Assembly: GCA_039105265.1 (NCBI GenBank)
Contig: JAPFFF010000006.1
Location: 5,270,001-5,334,000 of the forward strand
Length of the DNA stretch: 64,000 nucleotides
Direction of reading: 5' to 3'
Source of the DNA: Tritrichomonas musculus
Lineage: Eukaryota; Parabasalia; Tritrichomonadida; Tritrichomonadidae
Below, one piece after another: positions 30,144-38,788 of this stretch (position 1 is the stretch's first letter; every line of letters starts with the position of its first letter). Both the position numbers and the translations under genes were made by a program. The notes beneath the pieces were generated by a model, which was not told the DNA's origin, did no database searches, and saw nothing but the letters and a program-made list of their open reading frames with translations.

Positions 30144-32024
30144 ATGATTTTAACACTCTTTATTACATTTGTTTCATCTTATATCATAGGAATTGATCTT
30201 GGAACAACATTTTCGGTTGTTGCAGTTCATAATGATCAAAATGAAGTTGAAATAATACCAGATGATGCTGATCGGAGAACAACTCCATCAGTTGTTTCAT
30301 ATTATAAAGGATCTCGTGTTGTTGGCGATAGTGCTGTTAAACTTAGTACAATATGCCCTGAAGAAACCATTTTTGCAGTAAAAAGGATTATTGGACGTCG
30401 TTTTTCAGAAGAGCCTGTCCAGCAGGAACTTCGACGCGTTCCTTTTCACATTGTTGAACGAGAAGATAGACCATTTATCAAGATTACTCAATCAGGCAAT
30501 AGTAGTGAAGATTACGATGATGATATCCTCGTTTCTCCAGAAGAAGTTTCAGCACTAGTTTTATCAAAACTCAAACGACAAGCCGAAAAATATCTCAATC
30601 AGCCAGTTAGAGAAGCTGTTATTACTGTTCCCGCCTATTTTAATGAAGAACAACGCAAAGCTACAATGATTGCAGGTGAGATTGCAGGCCTTAAGGTACC
30701 ACGAATCATTAGCGAACCTACAGCTGCTGCACTCGCTTATGGATTAGATAAAAAAGGTGACAAATATGTCATTGTATACGATTTAGGAGGCGGTACATTT
30801 GATGTCTCACTTTTGACAATGGAAGAAGATTACTTTGAAGTTTTAACTACTGGTGGAGACACACATCTTGGTGGTGAAGATTTTGATGAAAAATGCGTAT
30901 CATTAATGCTACAGAAATTTTCGAAATCAAGCTCAGGCAGAGATCCGTCACGTGATCGTGTAGCAATGTCTAGACTCAAAAAATCTTGTGAACGAGCTAA
31001 GATTGAATTATCGAGTGTTGATCAAACAGAAATTAACATACCTTTATTTTTTGATGACATAGACCTCAAAGAAAACTTTACAGTGGACGAATTTAATCAA
31101 ATTAATATGCCATACTTCAAACATACAATTGAAATAATTGATCAAGTGTTAAAAGATGCTAACTTAACCAAAGGACAAATAAATGATGTTGTGATGATTG
31201 GTGGTTCTACAAGAATTCCAATTGTTCGCTCCATAGTATCTGATTACTTTGATCATAAACAATTATGTACAGATATTAATCCTGACGAAGCTGTTGCCAT
31301 AGGAGCAGCTATTCAAGCTGCAGTTATAAGCAAAGAAAACCTAGATTTAGTTGTTGTTGATGTTTACCCCTTAACATTAGGTGTTGAAACAGTTGGAGGC
31401 CTAATGTCTCCAATAATTCCTCGAAATACTCGAATACCAGTACGAAGGAGCAAAGTTTATACCACACACAACGATGATGCTGCAGGTGCACGAATTGAAA
31501 TATTCGAAGGTGAAAGGAAGTTCACTCGTGACAATCGAGTACTTGGCATCTTTGAGCTCCATCGTCTTCCAAGAGCTCCAAGAGGAACTCTCCAGATTCA
31601 AGTTACCTTTGAAATTGATTCAAATGCAATTTTGACAGTAACTGCCCAAGAATTGACAACCATGGCTACAGAAGCTATTGAAATTGACACTCTTGAGTTT
31701 GCATTGAATGAACAACAAGTTAGCGAGGCAATTGAAAGCGCATCTGCTTTCGCTGAGGAAGATGAGCACGATTGTCAGAGAGTTGTCGCAAGAGTCAATT
31801 ACGAAGGCGTCCTAATGGATATGACAAGGGACTTGAAGGCTGAAAAAGGAAACCCAATGTATGGAAAGTCGCTCTACAAAGAATTGAGGAAGAAATTGAA
31901 AGAGAAAGTAAAATGGCTCGAGGACCATCCAATGGAAGAGCCGGACGTTTATTCGAAGAAGGCAGAAGAAGCCCGAGAAGAGTTTGCTTTCCTTTATCAA
32001 CATGGACAACTTCCTGATCTTTAA
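30144..32024 (+). CDS. Secretory-pathway Hsp70 (BiP-like), no KDEL
   Basis: 626 residues. Residues 1-13 (MILTLFITFVSSY) form a signal peptide directly before the first Hsp70 motif IGIDLGTTFSVVAV. All ATP-binding signatures are present: DLGGGTFDVSLL, the Glu/Pro hinge IISEPTAAALAYGLD, and VMIGGSTRIPIVR. The substrate-binding domain (VVDVYPLTLGVETVGG; FEGER) and a helical lid follow. The acidic insertion NSSEDYDDD near residue 115 is unusual. BiP-type chaperones end in K/HDEL for ER retention; this one ends GQLPDL. It may be a secreted or otherwise retained paralogue, or use a degenerate signal. It runs convergent with the next gene. Confidence 0.93.
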   Translation: MILTLFITFVSSYIIGIDLGTTFSVVAVHNDQNEVEIIPDDADRRTTPSVVSYYKGSRVVGDSAVKLSTICPEETIFAVKRIIGRRFSEEPVQQELRRVPFHIVEREDRPFIKITQSGNSSEDYDDDILVSPEEVSALVLSKLKRQAEKYLNQPVREAVITVPAYFNEEQRKATMIAGEIAGLKVPRIISEPTAAALAYGLDKKGDKYVIVYDLGGGTFDVSLLTMEEDYFEVLTTGGDTHLGGEDFDEKCVSLMLQKFSKSSSGRDPSRDRVAMSRLKKSCERAKIELSSVDQTEINIPLFFDDIDLKENFTVDEFNQINMPYFKHTIEIIDQVLKDANLTKGQINDVVMIGGSTRIPIVRSIVSDYFDHKQLCTDINPDEAVAIGAAIQAAVISKENLDLVVVDVYPLTLGVETVGGLMSPIIPRNTRIPVRRSKVYTTHNDDAAGARIEIFEGERKFTRDNRVLGIFELHRLPRAPRGTLQIQVTFEIDSNAILTVTAQELTTMATEAIEIDTLEFALNEQQVSEAIESASAFAEEDEHDCQRVVARVNYEGVLMDMTRDLKAEKGNPMYGKSLYKELRKKLKEKVKWLEDHPMEEPDVYSKKAEEAREEFAFLYQHGQLPDL

Positions 32025-32462
32025 ATATTATATTATTTATAAATAATAAAGATTTTTTGTTTGCATTAATATTATGAAATCTGGAATTTTTGACATTCAT
32101 ATCATTTGAACATTTTGTGGCTTTATTATTATATATCTAATCAAAATTATCATAACATTCCTTATTAAAATCAATTACAATTCATTAATTTGAATGTATC
32201 ATATGCGATGTCCTATGTCTTTTTAAAAAGCAACAATTAAACATCAATAATTCTAAGATTTTTACTTAGAAATTTATATTTAGTTCTTTACTTGTGAAAT
32301 TAAATCTTTTGCTGTTTTTGATAAAAATATGAGATTATAGATTCGACAAAATATAACTTTTAATATAGCATTACGTACTTTACTCTTAAAGTAAAAAATG
32401 AAATCAAGTATAATATATTGAAAAAACATACAAAAAAATATTTTTCAACAAAAGATTGGTTT
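32025..32462. other. Convergent intergenic spacer
   Basis: About 440 bp between two 3' ends, very AT-rich, with the likely polyadenylation context TAAATATTATATTATTTATAAATAATAAAG split over the Hsp70 stop region. No gene or repeat seen. Confidence 0.5.
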
Positions 32463-33059
32463 TCATATAGATGAATCACTATTTTCAAATTCAAAATCAT
32501 TACCATCTTCTCTAGGAGTTTGCGTAGTTGTTGTACATAAGCCATCCTTTTCTCTTTTTCTATATCCAATTCTTACGGCTGAATCATCAATTTGATTATC
32601 ATTAACTTGCTTCAAGAAAAAACCATAATTGGGGGATTGATATTGTTCAAGAGACATAAGGTAATTTGCTGCTCTATTTGATCTGATTTCATGCATTTGA
32701 TCACGAATACCATCAAAAAATTGATACTGATTTTGTAAAACAACACATTTGCTTAATTTAATCCATTGATTTCTAGCTTGATGACGAATTTGATAATTCT
32801 TTTTCCATTTATCAAAATGACTCGAAAGAATATTTCTACAATGCGAAGCATAGGTTTTTGATGCATAAAGAAAGATAATTACAACTTGAATATTTGATGC
32901 TCGAACCGCTTTACGAATAACTTGAATCCATTTTTTTTGACATTGATGATGAGTGTCATTTGGAAAATTTTTTGTTTGCATTTGTTCTAATCTATCAGTA
33001 AAATAACTAAAGTTCATATGTGGAACATACTGAAGTATTTCATTATCTTCCTCAATCAT
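32463..33059 (-). CDS. Basic helical protein of unknown function
   Basis: 198 residues. Rich in Gln, Lys, Arg, His and aromatic residues with long amphipathic helices: CQKKWIQVIRKAVRASNIQV, HFDKWKKNYQIRHQARNQWI, FFDGIRDQMHEIRSNRAANY. The repeated W-I/K-N-Y and IR..RA patterns hint at IQ- or SFI1-like helical repeats that bind calmodulin or centrin, but spacing is not regular enough to claim this. The C-terminus is polar and acidic (FEFENSDSS). Its 5' end is separated by about 70 bp from the 3' end of the RCC1-like gene on the same strand. Confidence 0.65.
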   Translation of the reverse strand: MIEEDNEILQYVPHMNFSYFTDRLEQMQTKNFPNDTHHQCQKKWIQVIRKAVRASNIQVVIIFLYASKTYASHCRNILSSHFDKWKKNYQIRHQARNQWIKLSKCVVLQNQYQFFDGIRDQMHEIRSNRAANYLMSLEQYQSPNYGFFLKQVNDNQIDDSAVRIGYRKREKDGLCTTTTQTPREDGNDFEFENSDSSI

Positions 33060-33132
33060 TTATAAATATTTGATAAAATAAAATTATAAAATTTTTTATA
33101 TAACATGTCTATTTATATACAAAACAAAAATA

Positions 33133-35607
33133 TCATGAAAACTTAGTTGAGATTGGTGTAATATATTTTCCAACTGGAATTATAAAAACATTTTTCATAT
33201 TAGTTTTAACATCTGTAACTATTAATGTTCTATCATCAATAATAGCATTAATTCTTAAAACATTATCATGCCATTCAAATTCATCATATGGCAAAAATCC
33301 TTTCCCTCTAAAATGCTCTAGATCAATCCATCCTGTTTCTTTATTTCCTTGTATTTCAATCTCTAATTTGGTTGGAACGTTTAATCTTCGATATATTAGT
33401 TCGAAATCTTTTGGCAATAATTCAGCAATGCTAGGAGTATCTTCATAAGCAACATATAAATTATTATTAGAGCATCCACAAATATAACCGAATTTTTTTC
33501 CGTCGATTAGAATCTCATCTAAAGGTAGGAGAGGCTGATTGACAAAATCTTGTGTATTTATGCTTAATTCAATTCGATTTCCATTATTTAATTTTCGTTT
33601 GATAATTGCAGGTGATGCGATTCTTGCAGCCAAATGAACTTGGGTACCTGCCTCAAAATTTCCAACCCCCAAATCGTTCTTTATCATCATTTCAGATTCG
33701 AAGAATGATGTTTTTGAGTATGAGACGCAAAAAGCAAAAATTTTTTCTTGAGGATGATATACGACATCACAAGGCATTAAATTGGAGGAAGTTCCCTGTA
33801 CATTTAAAAATTGAATATCCTCGTCTAAACGGAAAAAAGGACGAAATAACGGATGTGAACTTCTCAGGATTTCAATTTGATGATCATGATTAATTAAACG
33901 GCAGTAACCGCAATCAATAATGAATTCTATTGCATAGTTTAATGAGGCACAACCAACATACATACCAATTCCGAATTCCGGGCTACTAACAATGCATGAT
34001 GGAACCAACGGACCGTCTGGAACAGGCTCAACGAGAATAATTCCGCCTTTTATATTATTTTTTTCACATACGTTAATATTATTTCTTGAGACAAGCTTAA
34101 ATTGTCTATGTAAACTTTGACATGAGCTTCGTTTGCACATTAAAACACCTTCTTTAAGATTCAATAACCATAAACATTCGCATCTTTCGCCAATAACAGT
34201 ATATTCAACCCCTCGTTTGTCTTTAACAACGTCGTTATACTTAAAAAAGCAAATTCGCCTTAAACCGTTTTCGCTACGGTCAATTTCAAAATCAGGACAA
34301 TTGCCAGTAGGATCGCTTTGCGTACTGATCTCTGCACCTGGTCTTGATGATAGTCGCCAATTGAATAAAATAGTAGAGACATCCGGAAGTGGAATGACAT
34401 CGATTGATCGGTCTACTTTCGCATCTTTAACACAAAGGACATCACCTGATCTACCGACAATTATAAATTTTTCGTTACTCATATCGACTACATCTCCGGG
34501 TCTTAAACCATATCCAGATGCTCCAAGGGGATCGACGAGTATTGACCCTCTTGCAACTGTATGTACTGTAAATGGTAATCTGCGTGATGGTAAACTTTCA
34601 ATACTGATATTTGTAACAATCGGTTTGTGCTTTATACCTGTTTCGAAAAAATAAATTTCATTCCACGTTGCTCTGAAATGTGAGATTGTTTTCGGAAATG
34701 TAGAAGGAACTTTTTTGAAACGAGCAATCCTACCATTTTCTGGATCAAGCCATGGAAGCTTGCTAATATAATATACTTCTCCTGTAAATGTTAAAAGCCA
34801 TATAAGATCTCGACTGATATGAAGATGGCATAATTGAGATTGATTCGGTGGAAAAACAGGTAGAGATGAGAGAACTGGATATGGACAACTATGCTCTTGA
34901 TCTGCCCATCCGTAAACAATGGATCCATCACGGTATACACAAATAATTTCATCAAGTGACGTTTCCATATGTATCATCTGTGGTCCTAAAAAACCAGAAA
35001 CTATATACAATCCTTCTATTTTTGATTCAACTTTTTGACCTAAATCTCGAACAGGGAAAGTACAGTATAAAATACCATCATCTAATAAAACTAAAAAGCC
35101 TGGCTCGTATGTAGATATACACTGCACGGTTCTTTCCCCTAAATTCAATGTATTAACTGATGACGGCGATAGATTTGTGAGAAGAGTTTTTCCTGTGCTA
35201 ATTAATACTTTATGCTTTGTGACAGCTATTTTTTGCGCAATTCCTTTTTCGCATATTTGAACAAGCGTTGGCGAAAATGTGTTTCCGCATGCAAAAACAC
35301 TTCCATCTGACATTAAAATTGCAAATAATTCTGTTGTTGAAGACATAGCAATGACCGTTGCATTTGGAACTTGAGGTGTAATTTGCGTAGGAGTAATATA
35401 AGTTCTAGGTTCCATCCATGCAACCATTCCTTGAATTAAAACTTGACCATTATTTGTTAGACATAACTTGTAAGAATCATTACCACTGATATCAATAACT
35501 GAAAGTTCTGTTAGTTCACAATTGCAATGTGGCTCCCAAGTTTTGACATGCCCTTGAGCGGTGAAAATATTAAAAGAATAAACAGACATAATTTTTATAT
35601 TTTTCAC
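33133..35607 (-). CDS. RCC1-like propeller protein with C-terminal GDVV-type repeats
   Basis: 824 residues. The N-terminal half (to about 360) shows RCC1-type blades, with ELFAILMSDGSVFACGN, GFLVLLDDGILYC and DEIICVYRDGSIVYGWA matching 'xxxALTxDGxVYxWG'. The C-terminal half contains at least five units of a different pattern: a P/G-D-x-V/E/F turn, 5-8 residues, a hydrophobic strand with I/V-x-G or C, then a second strand ending in L-x-V. Examples: LRPGDVVDMSNEKFIIVGRS, FKYNDVVKDKRGVEYTVIGE, LMPCDVVYHPQEKIFAFCVS, LLPLDEILIDGKKFGYICGC, FLPYDEFEWHDNVLRINAII. These look like small beta-barrel (KOW/SH3-like) repeats. RCC1 folds serve in guanine exchange or protein docking; the specific job is unknown. 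Met7 is an alternative start. Confidence 0.75.
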   Translation of the reverse strand: MKNIKIMSVYSFNIFTAQGHVKTWEPHCNCELTELSVIDISGNDSYKLCLTNNGQVLIQGMVAWMEPRTYITPTQITPQVPNATVIAMSSTTELFAILMSDGSVFACGNTFSPTLVQICEKGIAQKIAVTKHKVLISTGKTLLTNLSPSSVNTLNLGERTVQCISTYEPGFLVLLDDGILYCTFPVRDLGQKVESKIEGLYIVSGFLGPQMIHMETSLDEIICVYRDGSIVYGWADQEHSCPYPVLSSLPVFPPNQSQLCHLHISRDLIWLLTFTGEVYYISKLPWLDPENGRIARFKKVPSTFPKTISHFRATWNEIYFFETGIKHKPIVTNISIESLPSRRLPFTVHTVARGSILVDPLGASGYGLRPGDVVDMSNEKFIIVGRSGDVLCVKDAKVDRSIDVIPLPDVSTILFNWRLSSRPGAEISTQSDPTGNCPDFEIDRSENGLRRICFFKYNDVVKDKRGVEYTVIGERCECLWLLNLKEGVLMCKRSSCQSLHRQFKLVSRNNINVCEKNNIKGGIILVEPVPDGPLVPSCIVSSPEFGIGMYVGCASLNYAIEFIIDCGYCRLINHDHQIEILRSSHPLFRPFFRLDEDIQFLNVQGTSSNLMPCDVVYHPQEKIFAFCVSYSKTSFFESEMMIKNDLGVGNFEAGTQVHLAARIASPAIIKRKLNNGNRIELSINTQDFVNQPLLPLDEILIDGKKFGYICGCSNNNLYVAYEDTPSIAELLPKDFELIYRRLNVPTKLEIEIQGNKETGWIDLEHFRGKGFLPYDEFEWHDNVLRINAIIDDRTLIVTDVKTNMKNVFIIPVGKYITPISTKFS

Positions 35608-35696
35608 TAATAAAAAAAACGTGTTTTGTATTCAAAAATATTTTTTTTATTTCATATATTGAACTACCGATTGGCAGCATAATATTCAAATATACA

Positions 35697-37358
35697 TTAA
35701 GAAGATGGTTGAACATCATCAGTTGGCTGATTCGAATCTGTTTCTAACATATTTTGATTACTTTCTAAATTATCATCTTCTTCGAAACCCTCCTCTTCAT
35801 AGATAAACTTATCCATTCTAGCTAACATTGTTTTAATGTTTTCATCAACTTCTTTATCAGACGCATTATCATTATCTATTATATTTTCTGGAACATTAAT
35901 ACCTTTATCATTTGTTTCATTCAAATTATCCTCAGATTCATTAAAAGATTTTACACCATTTTTCTCTTCTTCTTCATCTTTAATTGAAGTTTCAATTTGA
36001 ATCTGTGAATTAGTCAGATTTTCTTCTTTTTCATCCATATCAGCAATTATATTTCTGGTACTAGGACGAGGAATATAATCATCATCATATTGCATAATTT
36101 CATCTTCTGTAAATTCATTATTATTATTATTAGTATTATTATTATTTTGGTTTGGATTATTACTAAATTGAGAATAGTCGATTTCACCTTCTGCTTGATC
36201 TTCTTGACTTTCTGACTTTTGTTGTCGAGATTCATATTCTTGCATTTCTTGTTGCTGTTCCTGATTTCCCTGATATTGATATTGATATTGATACTGATAT
36301 TGGTCTTCTTGATCTTCTTGATCATCTTGATCTGTTTGCAAAGTAATTGAATCTAAAAGTTTAATTAGCGTGTTGTCTTTTGTATTTTCTGCAACCTGAA
36401 GAAAATCAATTACAGCAGAACGGAGCAATTCGTATTCTGGCTTATTTGCTTTCTTTCTTGATTTTGAGGCAGAAAATTCTGAACTTTGAATATTTTCTTG
36501 ACTTTGATCATTTTCTTGACCTTGATCATTTTCCGATCGTTTAAGAATTTCGGCATTTCTGAGAAGATTAATTCCAGAAGTTCTAATCATTTCATCATAA
36601 TCGTTGAACGTTCGATTCCCTGATCGAAGTGCATGCAATTGTGCAGCAAGGACATCAATAATCTGCTGCTGCTTCTTAATTTGAGCTTCAATAGATGAGT
36701 CATCTTTCAATTGTTTTTGTTCTTTTTTCTTTTGAGTATGTGGGGAAAAGTATTCATGCAAAAAGTCACGAATTTGTGGAATTCCATATCCCTGGGCTCT
36801 TAAAACTCTTGTTATTCTAACTGATATGGGATCATTTTCTTGTTCATCGACAATTTTTAATATCCTACATTTCATGCTTTGCTGCATTGTATTATTATCT
36901 GTATTATTTTTAGCTTTACGAGCTGGAAGAGATATAGGTTTTTTTGGGAGCCAACCACGAATAATAAGTTGGCATGTTGTTTCTGTAGGACCATATGCTA
37001 GGGCTGCTGCGCGATCTTGAGTAGATACTTCAACACCATTCAACGTTTTTAATTGTTGGCCTGCAACACATATCGCAAGTGCTCTAAAATTGGAGAGTTT
37101 GGAAATAGGTGTATCAATTAATGAGAGATATGTGAGATTTGGAAAAGATGGAAAACCGCGAAAAGAAATAATTGGATTCTTGTCAATACTTAAATATTCG
37201 AGCTTTGATGAAGAATTTAATCCAACAAAATCTGTGAGATAATTTTCGTTAATTGCTATTGATGTTGTACCTGCAGGAATCGTAACTTCGACAAAACTGT
37301 TAATATTTGAGCGCGAAAGAACAATTTGCGGTTTATTTTGTGATTCTTTTTTGGTCAT
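35697..37358 (-). CDS. LRR protein with coiled coil and acidic low-complexity tail
   Basis: 553 residues. Residues about 15-135 carry SDS22-like leucine-rich repeats (KLEYLSIDKNPIISFRGFPS, NLTYLSLIDTPISKLSNF) ending in the LRR-cap-like LKTLNGVEVSTQDRAAALAYG, typical of LRR proteins of cilia and the centrosome. Residues about 185-250 include a basic segment and a coiled coil (IEAQIKKQQQIIDVLAAQLH). The rest is low-complexity: Gln/Glu-rich, with a YQYQYQYQYQ tract from a CAATAT-type microsatellite near 36270-36300 and Asn runs. The terminal 100 residues are strongly acidic. The LRR/cap suggests a binding platform; the pathway is unknown. The divergent 5' neighbour is a coiled-coil protein about 440 bp away, on the same strand. 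Confidence 0.8.
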   Translation of the reverse strand: MTKKESQNKPQIVLSRSNINSFVEVTIPAGTTSIAINENYLTDFVGLNSSSKLEYLSIDKNPIISFRGFPSFPNLTYLSLIDTPISKLSNFRALAICVAGQQLKTLNGVEVSTQDRAAALAYGPTETTCQLIIRGWLPKKPISLPARKAKNNTDNNTMQQSMKCRILKIVDEQENDPISVRITRVLRAQGYGIPQIRDFLHEYFSPHTQKKKEQKQLKDDSSIEAQIKKQQQIIDVLAAQLHALRSGNRTFNDYDEMIRTSGINLLRNAEILKRSENDQGQENDQSQENIQSSEFSASKSRKKANKPEYELLRSAVIDFLQVAENTKDNTLIKLLDSITLQTDQDDQEDQEDQYQYQYQYQYQGNQEQQQEMQEYESRQQKSESQEDQAEGEIDYSQFSNNPNQNNNNTNNNNNEFTEDEIMQYDDDYIPRPSTRNIIADMDEKEENLTNSQIQIETSIKDEEEEKNGVKSFNESEDNLNETNDKGINVPENIIDNDNASDKEVDENIKTMLARMDKFIYEEEGFEEDDNLESNQNMLETDSNQPTDDVQPSS

Positions 37359-37794
37359 TATTGCTTAAGAGATTATTATGATGAAGATTTAATATCAAAA
37401 TTTTAAATACAAATTTTAAACGAGCGTTTACATCGATCATTTATTGATTCAATTTTTTTTTATATAAATAATGATATCTTTTTATTATAATAATATAATT
37501 ATTATTTAATGTATAATATTGAAATGATGGCTATTTTAATAGATAATTATATTATATTTGCAAAAAAATAAATATCTATTGATTTGATTATGACATTTTT
37601 TTTTAAATTATCTCCCATATTCATTTCAATTTATTCCACTAATTAATATAAATAGAATTACTTTCTTAAGTCAAAAGATTATCAACTGAGCTTTAGAAAA
37701 TTTGTATATGCATCATTAGAAACAAGTGAATACAATAAAAGATGGAATAGAATCCATATATAAAAACAACATTTTATTAATAAACATATATAAA
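37359..37794. other. AT-rich spacer, no gene seen
   Basis: About 435 bp between two minus-strand genes. Mostly A/T runs; no inverted ends, tandem repeats or frames worth listing. Confidence 0.5.
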
Positions 37795-38676
37795 TTATGC
37801 GCTTTTTTCATAAAGTTTCATTTTTTCAATCATTGGCTTGTTTAATGTGTTAAATTCATCAACATTAACATTTCCCCATTTTACAAGAGGATGAATAGGC
37901 GTTCCAATCAGCGCAAAAATAGCAGGACTTTGGGTTTGTGGTGAGTGTAAAAAAACAATCGGTGCGTCATTGCCAACATCAATTTTCCAGTTAAGCTTTT
38001 GCGCAATGTCTCTCATGTCTCTTAAAGAAGCAATTCTTTCAATAATTTCGCTGATGATAACATTATGCGGCTCTTGCGAAGGATCTAAATCGTTAACAGC
38101 AACTGAAGGTGGATCTAAAATTACTTGATCATTTGTAAAATCAACTTTGTGCGTTCCAAATATTTGAATTGATCCATCATCATTAATTTCAATTCCAGTA
38201 AACTTTGATAATTTAGAATACGCTGCTTTATACCATTCACTTGCTTCTGCAACCTCGTCTAGATGAGCAATTTCTTCTTCAGCCATTTTAATATCTTGAT
38301 CAATTTTTGAATTTCCACCCTTACTAATTTTTTCCCTTAGTTCTTGAAGCGTTTGTTGACTTTCTTTAATCAATGACCTTAATTCTTCAGGATCAACCAT
38401 GTCTTCGTTTGATTTTTGTAAAGCAAATATTTGCTGCCTGATTTGCTCATTTTCAGCTTGCTCTTTTTGTATATCATTTTCTGAAATATCATCTGGAAGC
38501 GCATTGAAATTTTCTATCTTTTTGATTACTTGATATTGAGTTTGAATCTCAATGTATTTTTGGCATAATCGCGAAAAATCTTCTATTTCTTCATTACTTA
38601 TTTGAGGTTGAATTTCATTAACTAGTGCTGTAGCAGATTTAATTGCACGATCGAGAGAAGAAATAACATCATTCAT
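37795..38676 (-). CDS. Coiled-coil protein with C-terminal RWD-like domain
   Basis: 293 residues. Residues about 1-155 are coiled coil (QTQYQVIKKIENF, KEQAENEQIRQQIFALQKS, DPEELRSLIKESQQTLQEL, IKMAEEEIAHLDEVAE). A compact globular part follows: WYKAAYSKLSKFTGIEINDD, then alternating strands IQIFGTHKVDF and VILDPPSV, then two helices (IISEIIERIASLRDMRDIAQ). This coiled coil then W-Y-x-x-L-x-x-x-x-G-I opening resembles kinetochore proteins with RWD domains (Spc24/Spc25, KNL1 type). That is a layout comparison only. Divergent from the USP gene, 112 bp apart, so they may share control sequences. Confidence 0.65.
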   Translation of the reverse strand: MNDVISSLDRAIKSATALVNEIQPQISNEEIEDFSRLCQKYIEIQTQYQVIKKIENFNALPDDISENDIQKEQAENEQIRQQIFALQKSNEDMVDPEELRSLIKESQQTLQELREKISKGGNSKIDQDIKMAEEEIAHLDEVAEASEWYKAAYSKLSKFTGIEINDDGSIQIFGTHKVDFTNDQVILDPPSVAVNDLDPSQEPHNVIISEIIERIASLRDMRDIAQKLNWKIDVGNDAPIVFLHSPQTQSPAIFALIGTPIHPLVKWGNVNVDEFNTLNKPMIEKMKLYEKSA

Positions 38677-38788
38677 TTTTTATTAAACGGCAACTTTTAT
38701 TTCATAAATTTCAAATCACATATCTCATCAATTAATTTCGACCAAATAAATTAAAAAAAAGTTTTTAAAATTTTTCCATTTTTAAAAT

